In this document: positions 35,756-45,402 of the stretch, in pieces
How positions within the stretch are numbered: position 1 is the first letter of the stretch
Layout of the letters: the number at the start of each line of letters is the position of its first letter
NCBI RefSeq assembly: GCF_041261225.1
Contig: NZ_JBGCCN010000003.1
Location: forward strand, 151,785 to 215,784
Origin: Streptomyces sp. V4I8
GTDB lineage: Bacteria > Actinomycetota > Actinomycetes > Streptomycetales > Streptomycetaceae
Reading direction: 5' to 3'
Length of the DNA stretch: 64,000 nucleotides
Translations under genes and position numbers: made by a program
Notes under the pieces: generated by a model
What the model was told of the DNA's origin: nothing
Databases searched by the model: none
The model's input: the letters and a program-made list of their open reading frames with translations, nothing else

Positions 35756-36835
35756 ATGGGACCGAGCAAGTGCGGCACACTCGCGACGGCCGTAACCGTA
35801 ATCTGTACAGTCACCCTGCTGGTGACGCCCGGCGTGACGTTTGCGAATCCTACTCCGACGCCGATGCCGTCGCTGTCCCCCAGTGCGCCCCTCCCAGAAA
35901 CGAGGGATCTCAAGGCAGTCCGGAAGCAACTTGACCAGCTTTACCATGACGCGGCCGTCGCAACCGATGCCTACAACGCGGCAGAAGAGGCGTCCAAGAA
36001 ACAGTCGGCGCGGATCATCGAGCTGGCCAAGGAAAACGTCAAGCTCCAGCACAAAGTCGCCTATTTGAAGGACCGGGCCGGCGCCGCGGTCCGCGCCCAG
36101 TATCGCACTGGTGCCATGCTGCCCGAGGCGCGGCTGATACTGAGCGACGACCCCCAGATGCTCCTCGACAATGCCGCCATTCTCTTGCAGGGCGAGCGCG
36201 CCATCCATGGTCTGATCGAGGAAATGATCCGCGCTCAGCAGGACTTGGAGCAATACGCCAAGGACGCCTCGGCGCAGTGGCAGAAGCTTGAGGGTCAGCG
36301 CCAGACGAAGGCGGCGGCCGCGAAGGAGGTCGCGCGACAGATCGCGGCGGCGGAGAGGCTCGAAGCCAGGCTGGAGAAGAAGGAGAAGGAGCGGCTTGCA
36401 CAGTTGGAGCGGGAGGCCGAGCTCAGAGCGCAGACGGCCTGGCTGAACACGGGTGTTCTGAAGAACTCCAAGGGCCAGGCGACCGAAGCGGGCATGCGGG
36501 CCGCTCAGTTCGCCATGGACCAGCTCGGCAAACCGTATGTATGGGGCGCCGAGGGCCCGGATTCCTACGACTGCTCAGGGCTGACGTCGCAAGCCTGGGC
36601 CGCGGCCGGCCACCCCATTGTGCGCACCTCGCAGGAGCAGTGGAACTGGCTCAAGCGCGTCGACATCAAGGACATGCGCCCGGGCGATCTCATCATCTAC
36701 TTCGAGGACGCCAGCCATGTCGGGATGTACATCGGCGACGGCGCGATGATTCATGCCCCACGCCCGGGACGGAACGTGACGATCGCCGGGGCCGGTTCGA
36801 TGCCCATTCTGGGAGTCGTACGGCCAGGCGCGTAG
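35756..36835 (+). CDS. Secreted NlpC/P60 peptidoglycan endopeptidase with coiled-coil N-terminus
   Basis: 359 aa from ATG 35756 (AGAGG upstream). Signal peptide (about 1-30), Pro-rich spacer, coiled-coil region of about 190 residues (LDQLYHDAAVATDAYNAAEE ... LEARLEKKEKERLAQLERE), then the NlpC/P60 domain from about 245. Catalytic Cys273 (SYDCSGLTSQAWAAAG), His321 (DASHVGMYIGDG) and His333 (MIHAPRPG). It cleaves D-Glu-mesoDAP type cross-peptide bonds and is probably RipA-like. Length and layout are usual for Streptomyces homologues. Confidence 0.93.
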   Translation: MGPSKCGTLATAVTVICTVTLLVTPGVTFANPTPTPMPSLSPSAPLPETRDLKAVRKQLDQLYHDAAVATDAYNAAEEASKKQSARIIELAKENVKLQHKVAYLKDRAGAAVRAQYRTGAMLPEARLILSDDPQMLLDNAAILLQGERAIHGLIEEMIRAQQDLEQYAKDASAQWQKLEGQRQTKAAAAKEVARQIAAAERLEARLEKKEKERLAQLEREAELRAQTAWLNTGVLKNSKGQATEAGMRAAQFAMDQLGKPYVWGAEGPDSYDCSGLTSQAWAAAGHPIVRTSQEQWNWLKRVDIKDMRPGDLIIYFEDASHVGMYIGDGAMIHAPRPGRNVTIAGAGSMPILGVVRPGA

Positions 36836-37081
36836 ACCAGAGACCGGTCTCGCGAAGTGTGACAGCCACGTCGAAGGCCGCCAGGGAAGTCACCAGTCGC
36901 GTCGGTCCGTGCCTGGTCTGCTGCCGTGCGGAAAAGTGCTTGGCACCCGAGGCCAGCCCACTCTGTCGATTCCCCCAGCTTCGCCCGGCGGTCCGGACAA
37001 CCTCGGGCGCAGCGGCTCTGGCGATCACTTGCCGTGATGAATTTGTCATTCCGGTTACATGTGCCGAAAGAAGCGCTCACT

Positions 37082-37981
37082 GAGCCTCTTTCATCCCGTG
37101 CCGTGAGAGTAAAATGAGCTGGTCAGCGGTAGTGGTGACGTGGCAGAGCCCCTCGTCGTTGGCGTGGTGATCTCACTCGTCACACCGGCGGCCGAGGGGC
37201 TCTGTTGGTTCCGTATCCTTCCATGCTCGACGTCCCGTATGAGCTGGTCGAGCATGTCTCCTGGCTCATCTACGCCCGAAGGCGTGAACTGAACTCGCCC
37301 TGGCGGAAGCCGGGTTGCTTCAAGCAGGCTCTGCTGGCCCTGGCCCACCTACGCAAGAACGAGACGCTCGCCCAGGCCGCGGCCGGGTTCGGGGTGTCGG
37401 AGGCGACGGCGTGGCGATACGTGGACGAGACCGTCGAGGTCCTGGCCGCTTGGGCACCGGGCCTACACGAGGCCCTCGTCGGCCTGGGCGAAGGGGTGAC
37501 TTCGTCATCATCGACGGGCGCTGATTCCCATCGACCGCATCCGGGCGGATGAGCCGTACTACTCGCAAAAGCACAAGAAGCACGGCATGAACGTCCAGGT
37601 CATCACCACGCCGGACGGAACCCCGCCGTGGTTCTCCCGGGCAACGCCTGGACGGACCCACGACCTGACCGCCGCCCGCGCCCACGGCATCATCCAAGCC
37701 TGCCTGACCCGGCAGATTCTCATCCTGGGCCGACCGCGCCTACCAGGGCGCCGGCGCCACCGTCCGCACCCCGCACTACGGACACCGCGAACTACCCCAG
37801 CGCTACCAGCAGTACAACCGCGACCACGCCCGCCTGCGCGCATCTGGTGAACGCGCCTGCGCCCAGCTCAAGTCCTGGCCCCTACTCCGAAGGGCACGCT
37901 GCTTCAACCAACCGTCTCAGCCGCATAGTCCGCGCCGTACACGCCCTCCTGATCTGCGCAAACACGGGATGAAAGAGGCTC
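37082..37981 (+). mobile_element. IS5-family element (dead), ACT duplication
   Basis: 900 bp with 17-bp inverted ends GAGCCTCTTTCATCCCG / CGGGATGAAAGAGGCTC. ACT is duplicated at 37079-37081 and 37982-37984. It is inserted upstream of the beta-propeller gene and has probably separated that gene from its promoter. Confidence 0.88.
37205..37960 (+). pseudogene. IS5-family transposase with frameshifts
   Basis: Three successive frames give one transposase: LDVPYELVEHVSWLIYARRR ... FGVSEATAWRYVDETVEVLA, then after about 37500 VIIDGTLIPIDRIRADEPYY, HKKHGMNVQVI, THDLTAARAHGII, then after about 37735 RAYQGAGATVRTPHYG and ARLRASGERACAQLKSW. The catalytic acidic residues are present but in different frames. 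Confidence 0.8.
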
Positions 37982-38027
37982 ACTTACGCTGCAGCAGCTC
38001 GGATTACCTTATGCGGAGATCGAGGTC

Positions 38028-39937
38028 ATGCGTATGCGCTCAGTGAGGGTTTGGGCGGCCGTCTTGTCGTTGGCGGCTTCGTCGCTGGCCGGGGTGGCGT
38101 CGGTGACGGCACCTCCGGCGGCCGCGCTCACCGCGCCGGTTGCCATGACGGCGGATGAGCTGCCGACGTGGCAGCCCAACGGCATCGTCTGGGCCATGGC
38201 GCAGGCCGGCGGGGTGGTCTTCGCTGGAGGCACCTTCTCCGCGATCAGGCCGCCGGGTGCACCGGCCGGCAGCCACGAGCAGTCGGCCACGAACTTCGTG
38301 GCGCTGGATGCCGCCACGGGGGAACCGACGTCCTGCAAGCTGTCCTTCACGGTCGGTTCGGGACTGGCCACGGTGCGGGCGCTCGCGGTCTCACCGGACC
38401 ACAAGACCCTCTATGCCGGCGGCCGCTTCGGGGCGGTCAACGGCGTCAAGGTCAGCAATGTGGCCGCCATCGACGTCAAGACGTGCACCCTGAAGACGGC
38501 CTTCAGGCCGTCGGTGAATGCTACCGTACGAGCCCTGGCCGTCTCCCGCGACAGTGTCTACCTCGGCGGGGACTTCACCTCTGTCGCCGGCCAGGCACGC
38601 CGCTACTTCGCCTCCGTCACCACCTCCTCGGCGGCACTGCGACCCTGGACGGCGAGCGCCGACGCACCCGGCCGGGCAGTCGAAATGACTCCCGATGGGA
38701 ACAACGTCATTCTCGGTGGCGACTTCTTCCACCTCAACGGCGCCGACTCCCATGCCCTCGCGGTCGTCGACAGCACCGGCGGCACCCTGACCAAGGGCTA
38801 TCCGGTCGGCTTCATTCCCGCCGTCTCCGTGGTCAAGGACATCACCACCGACGCCACCGGCTTCTACACCGCCCAGGAGGCCAACACACCCACCGACGGC
38901 ATCGAAGACCGGATCGCGTTCAGTCTGTCCGACTTCAACCAGCGCTGGCGGGGCCGCTGCTTCGGCGCGAGCCAGGCGGTCGAGGTTTACAAGGGCGTGC
39001 AGTATTCCGCCTCCCACACGCACACCTGCGCCCAAGGTGGAGAGTTCCCGGAACTGGGTGACCGCCTCCATCTGCTTGCCCAGTCGGTCAACGGTCCGGC
39101 GCTGCTGGACTGGTTCCCCGACACCAACGACGGAATCGGCGAGAAGATCGGCCCACGCGTGCTGACCACCGCTTCCAAGCACGGCGTCGACTACATGTGG
39201 GTCGGCGGCGAATTCACCACCGTCAACGACAAGCCGCAGCAGGCCCTGACCCGGTTCGCCGCCGGCCCGGACACGCGAGCCCCCTCGGTACCGCAGGCCA
39301 ACGCCGTCAGCAGCAGGCCGGGCGAAGTCGACGTCCGTTGGCGGTCCAGCCTCGACCTCGACGACAGCGACCTCACCTACCGCGTCTACCGCAACGGTTC
39401 GCGTACTCCCCTGTACACGGTCACCGGCTCATCGGCACCGTGGAAACGCCCGCAGTTGACCTTCACTGACACCGGCGTCACCGCCGGATCCACGTACACG
39501 TACCAGGTCACGGTGAGTGACGGCACCAACACCAGTGCCCGTTCCGCACCCACCAGGGTCACCGTGACCGTGCCGCCGCCCCATATGGAACTGCGCCGCG
39601 GCTTCAGCCCCGGTCAGGGCGGCCACGTCGCCACCTCACGGCCCCTGCCTCCCGGATTCAACCCCGAGATGACCTGGTACCTGCACAGCGGCCCGCAGCC
39701 CGGTACGGTCGGGCTCTTCGAGTGCCAGTTCGGCGCGGGCTCCATGCTGACCCAAGACCCCGGATGCGAAGGCCAGCAGTCTCTGGGCCCGGTCGGCTAC
39801 ATCAACACCAGTCGCATGCCCGGATGATCCCGCTGTACCGCTGCTACATCCCCAGCATCCGCGACCACTTCGTGTCCCCTCGATCCGACTGCGAGGGCCA
39901 CACCATGGAGTCCCTGCTTGGCTACGCCATCCCCTGA
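38028..39937 (+). pseudogene. Secreted beta-propeller/fibronectin type III protein, frameshifted near its end
   Basis: The main frame (38028-39827) encodes a signal peptide, then repeated blades with VFAGGTFSAI, LYAGGRFGAVNG, VYLGGDFTSVAG, VILGGDFFHLNG, MWVGGEFTTVND (a repeat found in delta-60/DUF5122-like propellers), then a fibronectin III domain (APSVPQANAVSS ... YTYQVTVSDG), then a C-terminal repeat module. The frame stops after INTSRMPG. The +2 frame continues with PLYRCYIPSIRDHFVS, CEG and ESLLGYAIP to 39937, which completes the module. A one-base indel at about 39820-39830 explains this. Surface binding is the likely role; the ligand is unknown. Confidence 0.75.
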
Positions 39938-40021
39938 CGAAGCCCGGAAGGTGACCTGTGGTCCGTGCCCGCCGACCCGGCGGGTGTGGCCCGGTCCGGC
40001 GCCGCGGAGGCTGTCGGGAGG

Positions 40022-40213
40022 TCATTGACAGATCCGGCAGTAGGGCCGGCAGCCGTCTGCTCCGCCCAGCTGCGAACGCATGCAGATCCTGGAGCAGCGC
40101 CCGCAAGTGAACCCTTGTCCCATGAGGAAACCGAATCCTTCATTCACATCGTCTGCGTCGCAAGCGTCGTCTGCGGCCGCGTCGGCAGACGGGTCCTTCC
40201 GGCATGCCGTCAC
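40022..40213 (-). CDS. Small Cys-rich peptide, possible precursor or metal-binding peptide
   Basis: 63 aa from GTG 40213. The N-terminal half is acidic (DPSADAAADDACDADDVNEG). The C-terminal half is basic and Cys-rich, with mirror-symmetric spacing C-x2-C-x3-C-x10or11-C-x3-C-x2-C (TCGRCSRICM ... GCRPYCRICQ). A double-Gly (SQLGG-A) precedes the last 12 residues. The acidic leader and Cys-rich core resemble ribosomal peptide precursors or a small zinc/Fe-S knuckle protein. No modification enzyme or exporter is next to it. The ribosome binding site is weak (GAGGG immediately upstream). Third-position GC is about 70%, lower than for neighbouring genes. Confidence 0.4.
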   Translation of the reverse strand: MTACRKDPSADAAADDACDADDVNEGFGFLMGQGFTCGRCSRICMRSQLGGADGCRPYCRICQ

Positions 40214-40348
40214 GCCCTCGGCGCTGCCGGGATCAGCGGGTCTCGGGTTCGTACATCATGCCTCGCAGCTTCTACTTACTGGCCCTCGACGGGAGTTGGG
40301 TTCCATGCGCAGGCTTTCCTGCCCGTCGAGGGCGCTGGAAAAGTCTTA

Positions 40349-40623
40349 GTGGGCGTTTGATGGTGATTCACGCCGACCGTTTCAACATGTTTTGCCACAT
40401 TTATCGCCAACGCGTGCGGCCTGAAACGCCTGGAAGTTACCGACAGACAGGAAGCTTCCAACCCGTTGTTAGACCAGACGGAATTCGGCGCTGAGGAGCG
40501 GATCAAACGGGCGACCGGATCGGCACCCGGGATGCCGTGAAGGCGCATGTAAGGCGCGAATCACCCCGAAGGGTGTTGGCCGCAGGAGCGACTTAGCGTC
40601 TCAATCCATCCCTAAACGCCCAC
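40349..40623 (+). repeat. MITE-like element X, copy 1 (275 bp)
   Basis: Ends GTGGGCGTTT and AAACGCCCAC form terminal inverted repeats. It is flanked by TTA on both sides (40346-40348 and 40624-40626). Nearly identical to copies at 40627-40901 (direct) and 41205-41479 (inverted). A 67-90 codon open frame inside it repeats with each copy but shows no protein family. Confidence 0.88.
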
Positions 40624-40626
40624 TTA

Positions 40627-40901
40627 GAGGGCGTTTGATGGTGATTCACGCCGACCGTTTCAACATGTTTTGCCACATTTATCGCCAACGCGTGCGGCCT
40701 GAAACGCCTGGAAGTTACCGACAGACAGGAAGCTTCCAACCCGTTGTTAGACCAGACGGAATTCGGCGCTGAGGAGCGGATCAAACGGGCGACCGGATCG
40801 GCACCCGGGATGCCGTGAAGGCGCATGTAAGGCGCGAATCACCCCGAAGGGTGTTGGCCGCAGGAGCGACTTAGCGTCTCAATCCATCCCTAAACGCCCA
40901 C
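40627..40901 (+). repeat. MITE-like element X, copy 2 (275 bp, direct)
   Basis: Same sequence as copy 1, except that the first bases read GAGGGCG instead of GTGGGCG. Flanked by TTA at 40624-40626 and 40902-40904. Confidence 0.88.
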
Positions 40902-40904
40902 TTA

Positions 40905-41201
40905 GAGGGCGTTTGAACTACTTATGGGCGTCAATATCCGACTTGGGCTGTGTCGGATTCATGCTGTACATCCCTAACGTTCCTACTTCATGCGGCGATC
41001 GCATGAGGTGTTTTGCCCCGTTTTATTTCATGAAACGCGTTTGGTTTGAACATGGGTAGACCTATCCGCTTCATGGTCGGGCGGGCTTCGCCAGTCAAGC
41101 ACTAAAGCGGACATTCGGGATGACCAAGGAGGCCAACATTACTGAATCAGTCGCCCATGAGGGATGGAAAAGGACATTTTAAATCTGGACAAAACGCCCT
41201 C
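40905..41201 (+). repeat. MITE-like element Y (297 bp)
   Basis: Different interior, same kind of ends: GAGGGCGTTTG and AAAACGCCCTC. Flanked by TTA at 40902-40904 and 41202-41204. The interior is AT-richer than the window and has no supported ORF. Confidence 0.85.
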
Positions 41202-41204
41202 TTA

Positions 41205-41479
41205 GTGGGCGTTTAGGGATGGATTGAGACGCTAAGTCGCTCCTGCGGCCAACACCCTTCGGGGTGATTCGCGCCTTACATGCGCCTTCACGGCATCCCG
41301 GGTGCCGATCCGGTCGCCCGTTTGATCCGCTCCTCAGCGCCGAATTCCGTCTGGTCTAACAACGGGTTGGAAGCTTCCTGTCTGTCGGTAACTTCCAGGC
41401 GTTTCAGGCCGCACGCGTTGGCGATAAATGTGGCAAAACATGTTGAAACGGTCGGCGTGAATCACCATCAAACGCCCAC
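41205..41479 (-). repeat. MITE-like element X, copy 3 (275 bp, inverted)
   Basis: Reverse complement of copies 1 and 2. Flanked by TTA at 41202-41204 and 41480-41482. Confidence 0.88.
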
Positions 41480-41482
41480 TTA

Positions 41483-42332
41483 GACGTCGTCTCATTTGGC
41501 GAGTCTGCGGTAGCAGATGAGGCTGCAGGCGATGGCGGTGAAGGCCAGGAAGTGTTCGGCCTTGCGTTCGTAGCGGCGGTGCAAACGGCGGCAGCCGCCC
41601 AGCCAGGACATCGTGCGCTCGATCGTCCAGCGATGCCGGCCCAGCCGGGTGGAGGACTCGATGCCCTTGCGGGCGATGCGGTGCCGGATACCTCGCCTGC
41701 GCAGCCATCGGCGCAGGTGGTCGTAGTCGTAGCCTTTGTCCGCGTGCAGCTTGGCGGGCCGTCGTCTGCGCGGGCCGCGGCGGGAGCGGATCGGCGGGAT
41801 GCCGCGAACGAGCGGCTCGAGTGCCTGGCTGTCGTGCATGTTCGCGCCGGAGATCCCGATCGAAAGGGGTAAACCGGTCCGCTCAGTGATCAAGTGGATC
41901 TTCGAGCCTTTCTTGCCACGGTCTACAGGATTCGGACCTGTCAGGTCCCCCCTTTCAGTGCCCGCATGTTCACCGAGTCGATCACGCAACGCGACCAGTC
42001 CAGGTCTCCGCGTGAGCCCAGTTCGTCGAGTATGACGCGGTGCAGCTTGGCCCAGACCCGGGCGGCGGTCCACTCTGTGAAGCGACGGTGCGCGGTCGGG
42101 CCCGACGGGCGAAGACCGGCGGCAACTGCCGCCAGGTGCAGCCCGTCGTGGCCACGAAGGTGATCGCGGCCAGCACCTCGCGATCCCCATACCGGCGCCG
42201 GCCGCCGCCCTGCGGCCGTGAAGGAGCGGGTGGGACCACCCGCTGAAACAGGTCCCACAGTTCGTCCGGCACCATGCGCTCGACCATCACCACACGGTGC
42301 AGACTACCCAGCACTCCAAATGAGACGACGTC
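41483..42332 (-). mobile_element. IS5-family element (IS427/IS1031-like), TTA duplication
   Basis: 850 bp with inverted ends GACGTCGTCTCATTTGG. Flanked by TTA at 41480-41482 and 42333-42335. It is the last unit of the row of TTA-separated elements. Confidence 0.88.
41492..42287 (-). pseudogene. IS5-family transposase with two frame changes
   Basis: N-terminus MVPDELWDLFQRVVPPAP ... TGCTWRQLPPVF in one frame; then TAHRRFTEWTAARVWAKLHR and CVIDSVNMRALKGG in a second; then DLTGPNPVDRGKKGSKIHLI, DKGYDYDHLRRWLRRRGI, RWTIERTMSWLGGCRRLHRR in a third. The first change (about 42110) looks like a one-base deletion. The second is at AAAGGGGGGAC (41944-41954) and could be a slippery G6 site or an indel. 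The product is probably non-functional here. Confidence 0.8.
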
Positions 42333-43225
42333 TTAACCAAGACCGCCTGCCACTGTCGAGCGCCGGCTGACGTCGTCCGAAGCGCTGACGCGGGTCATCG
42401 GATGAAGAGCCGCTTACACGTCCGTGGGCTCGCTGGAGTAGATCCGCTCCGGGCTCGCCCCAGGTCGTCCTCGCGCGGCCAGCGGCTTCCCGCGGCATGG
42501 CGAACGGGGGGACGTCTGCGCCTCCACAGCGCGTGGCCGGATGCCGAAAAACGAGCAGCTCTCAGCCTGTGCCGTGATCGCTTCCGTGCCCTCAAGAAGA
42601 TCCCCCGGACGAGTGGCCTGGGCCAGGAGCGCCATGGGGAGCGAGAGGCAGTTGTCCGGCGGCATTTGAGGTCGTTACCGCACTCTGGAAGTCGTATGAG
42701 GCCTCGCTCGCATGCTCAACGACCTGAAAGCGGGGCATGGCCGGGTGGATACCCGTCATCCGGAACACGCGTTGCGGCCGCCCTTCCACGCGTTCAGAAC
42801 CCCCAGCGGCTGCGCGCCCCGCCCCATCCGAGCTCTCTACGCCAACCAGTAGGCAACCGTGATTCATGTCATGCCATCAGACGGCGACGATGGCTGATGA
42901 GCATCGAGGCGAATTGTCGGCCCCATCTGCGGCAGCGATTTGTCACTTCTCTACGTAACCGGCGTCCACATGCCATTCAGATTGTGCACGCGCTGACATG
43001 TCTCAGGAATCAAGCCCTCAAGCCGGACGACCAAGGGTGCACAAGGTGGGGGGTGACATCGCCGGACTGGTGTGTTCTTCTGATATCTGGGCCTTAGTTA
43101 CGACGGGTATAGCAGTCCGAGTGGCTGTCAGGTGCTGGGCAGGGCAAGCCCGCACGGCACAACTCTCGGGCGTAGGCCGTGAGTCGATTCCGCACCGAAT
43201 ACCGAATTGTGAGGGAAGAAGGAAA
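42333..43225. other. 0.9-kb region with no supported gene
   Basis: A plus-strand frame is open from 42402 to 43097 but has Arg/Ser/Pro-biased, motif-free sequence. The minus-strand frames are no better. It probably holds the promoter for the secreted protein that follows and relics of the sequence interrupted by the TTA-bounded elements. Confidence 0.35.
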
Positions 43226-43840
43226 ATGGGCGTACCGTCACTCCGCCGCGTGAACGGCTGTCACCGCAAGTCGAGCACGAAGACGGCACGAAGGATCCGA
43301 ATAGCAACTCTTGTCGGCGCGGCGGGGTTGAGTTCCATAGCGATGCTGTCATCGAACTCTGCCCTGGCAGCTACATCCCCGGTGGCGTCGCAGGACGGTT
43401 CGACGTACGCGCAGGCACCGGCGACCCAGCCCGACGGCGGTACGAGCGACAGCTCGGCACAGTCGGTGGGCAGCAGCGAAGAATGGGCTCAAGAGGCCGT
43501 AGCCGTGTGGGAAAAGGCATGGGACGAGTTATCGGACTCCGAGAAGACTGAGGAGAACGCGACAGCCCTCTCGAAGGGCGTCTACAAGAAGATCCAGGAG
43601 CACGCCCAGAAACTGCACGATGAGGCGCAGAAAACTCAGGGAGACACGGCCGGCCTGGACCAAGTCCTCGAAGAGAACCTCACCGCGGTCGAAGAAGCAC
43701 TCCAGAAGACACAGGCTGCTCACACCGCAGATCAAACGGCTCAGTCCGGAACGGGCAGCACGGAAGCAGGCGCCACGGGATGCGCAGGGTCCAGCGCAGC
43801 ACCCAAGGCCGGCAACTCCGGTGCCGGCGAACCTGGGTGA
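43226..43840 (+). CDS. Secreted helical protein of unknown function, with a TTA codon
   Basis: 204 aa from ATG 43226 (AGGGAAGAAGGAAA upstream). Signal peptide IRIATLVGAAGLSSIAML, cleavage near ALAA. A Ser/Thr/Gln-rich spacer follows, then an acidic helical region (WAQEAVAVWEKAWDELSDSE, KGVYKKIQEHAQKLHDEAQK) and a Gly/Ala tail. Codon 102 (43529-43531) is TTA, implying bldA dependence. No family recognised. A two-component system follows 160 bp downstream on the same strand. Confidence 0.65.
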   Translation: MGVPSLRRVNGCHRKSSTKTARRIRIATLVGAAGLSSIAMLSSNSALAATSPVASQDGSTYAQAPATQPDGGTSDSSAQSVGSSEEWAQEAVAVWEKAWDELSDSEKTEENATALSKGVYKKIQEHAQKLHDEAQKTQGDTAGLDQVLEENLTAVEEALQKTQAAHTADQTAQSGTGSTEAGATGCAGSSAAPKAGNSGAGEPG

Positions 43841-44002
43841 GCTCGCGGAGGCCGAGACGCGGGGAGAATTTCCTGAACGCTGCAGCGCACCTTTGAGGGC
43901 TGGGACGCCGACGAAGTCGCCGTCGCGATCCTGTCCCCCTGCAGTCGATCAAGGCCATGAGACTCAGGGCGATCACCATTGGCCGACTATGGGAGTAGGA
44001 GC

Positions 44003-45316
44003 ATGGCCGCTGCTACGGGGATGGGGCCGAGGGTCGGGGCGGGCTTGGTGTCCCGCCTATTTCTGCCGTCGGCCGCGACAGGTCCCGATGTCCAAGCGGA
44101 CAGGGGCGGACGCCACCGAGCTCGTGCGGGCAGCCACTCACAGAGAACCGTGCGCGACTGGGTGGCCGACGTCGGAGTTTTCGCCTTCGCCGCGCTTTTC
44201 TGTCTGGGCCAGCTGTGGGGGATGGCGCATGATCCCCGCGTTCCAAATTCCGAGCTGACTGCTGACGAGCTCGTGGGCGTGGCCGCGTGCGCCGCGGTGT
44301 GGTTGCGCAGGCGCTGGCCGGTTGGGCTGGCGGTGGTGCTGTCCGTCGCTTGCACCTTCTACCCCAGTCCTACCGGTCCGGGACTTGTGGCGCTGTACAC
44401 CCTCGCCGTGCACCGTCCCTTCCGCGTCGTCGCGGCCGTTGGCATCCCGGCGCTCCTCAGCTCGCCTGTCGTTCCCCTGCTGCACGATGCGCCCTTGCCG
44501 CAGGTCATGTCGTGGACCTTGTCCGGGGTCGGGTTGATATGCGCAGCCCTTGGGTGGGGCATGTTCAAGCGATCGCGCCACCAGCTTGTGCTGTCGCTGC
44601 ACGAACGTGCTGAGCGGGCCAAGGTCGAGGCTGGACTGCGCGCGGAACAGGCACGTCAGCGGACGCGCGAGGAGGTGGCGCGGGAGATGCACGATGTGCT
44701 GGCACACCGGCTGTCGCTGCTGAGTGTGCACGCGGGCGCACTGGAGTTCCGTTCGGACGCCCCTCGTGAGGAGATCGGAAAGGCCGCCAAGGTGATCCAG
44801 GAGAGTGCCCACCAGGCCCTGGAGGACCTGCGTGAGGTCATCGGCGTCCTGCGCTCCGCGGAGGGCGAGGAGCAGGCGGAGGGCCGTCTGCAGTTGAACC
44901 TCACTGACCTGAAGCGGTTGGTGGACGAGTCACGGACGTCGGAGACCGACGTGACCTTGGTGGACAGGGTGGGGGTCACGAACGCCCCGGTCCCCGAGCG
45001 GGTGGGACGCACCGCCTACCGAATCGCCCAGGAGGGCCTTACCAATGCCCGCAAGCACGCACCGGGCGCGGGAGCGGTGGTAACCGTGACCGGCCGGCCG
45101 GGGGAAGGTCTGGTCATCGAGGTGCGCAACCCACTGCCCGGCAGGGACACGGCCCATGACCGGCGGCGGTCGGCCATCCCCGGTTCGGGCCAAGGCCTCA
45201 TTGGTCTGTCCGAACGCGCCTCCCTGGTCGGCGGCCGTCTCGAACACGGCTCCACGCCCTCCGCGGACTTCCGCCTGTATGCCTGGCTGCCCTGGCCCGC
45301 CGCCAACGCCGCGTAG
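44003..45316 (+). CDS. Sensor histidine kinase, NarL/DesK type
   Basis: 437 aa from ATG 44003 (GGAGTAGGAGC upstream; an in-frame TTG at 43979 is less likely). About four to five TM helices (VGVFAFAALFCLGQLWG, GLAVVLSVACTFYP, VVAAVGIPALLSSPVVPLL, LSGVGLICAALGWGMF), then HisKA_3 with phospho-acceptor His230 (REEVAREMHDVLAHRLSLL) and HATPase_c (AYRIAQEGLTNARKHAPG N-box; GSGQGLIGLSERASLVGG G-box). It phosphorylates the response regulator encoded 86 bp downstream. The signal is unknown. Confidence 0.93.
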   Translation: MAAATGMGPRVGAGLVSRLFLPSAATGPDVQADRGGRHRARAGSHSQRTVRDWVADVGVFAFAALFCLGQLWGMAHDPRVPNSELTADELVGVAACAAVWLRRRWPVGLAVVLSVACTFYPSPTGPGLVALYTLAVHRPFRVVAAVGIPALLSSPVVPLLHDAPLPQVMSWTLSGVGLICAALGWGMFKRSRHQLVLSLHERAERAKVEAGLRAEQARQRTREEVAREMHDVLAHRLSLLSVHAGALEFRSDAPREEIGKAAKVIQESAHQALEDLREVIGVLRSAEGEEQAEGRLQLNLTDLKRLVDESRTSETDVTLVDRVGVTNAPVPERVGRTAYRIAQEGLTNARKHAPGAGAVVTVTGRPGEGLVIEVRNPLPGRDTAHDRRRSAIPGSGQGLIGLSERASLVGGRLEHGSTPSADFRLYAWLPWPAANAA

Positions 45317-45402
45317 CGTGCACCACACCGCGCGGGACTTCCGGCAGGAGTCGCACGCAGCGCCGGATCGCGGCCTGTCCGGCGGCCTCATACCCTGGCC
45401 AC

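Noticed and set aside
36838..36855. Palindrome GAGACCGGTCTC after the NlpC/P60 gene as a terminator
   Set aside because: It is a 12-bp palindrome without a loop, so it cannot form a useful hairpin.
40349..41479. Repeat cluster as a CRISPR array
   Set aside because: Units are 275-297 bp with terminal inverted repeats and TTA junctions, and one is inverted; no short repeat-spacer periodicity and no cas genes.
40276..41483. Repeated 67-90 codon frames inside the X elements as possible genes
   Set aside because: They exist only because the same 275-bp unit is copied three times; no family, no SD; ends are set by the junctions.
42402..43097. 231-codon plus-strand frame
   Set aside because: No motif, no SD, and composition unlike neighbouring genes.
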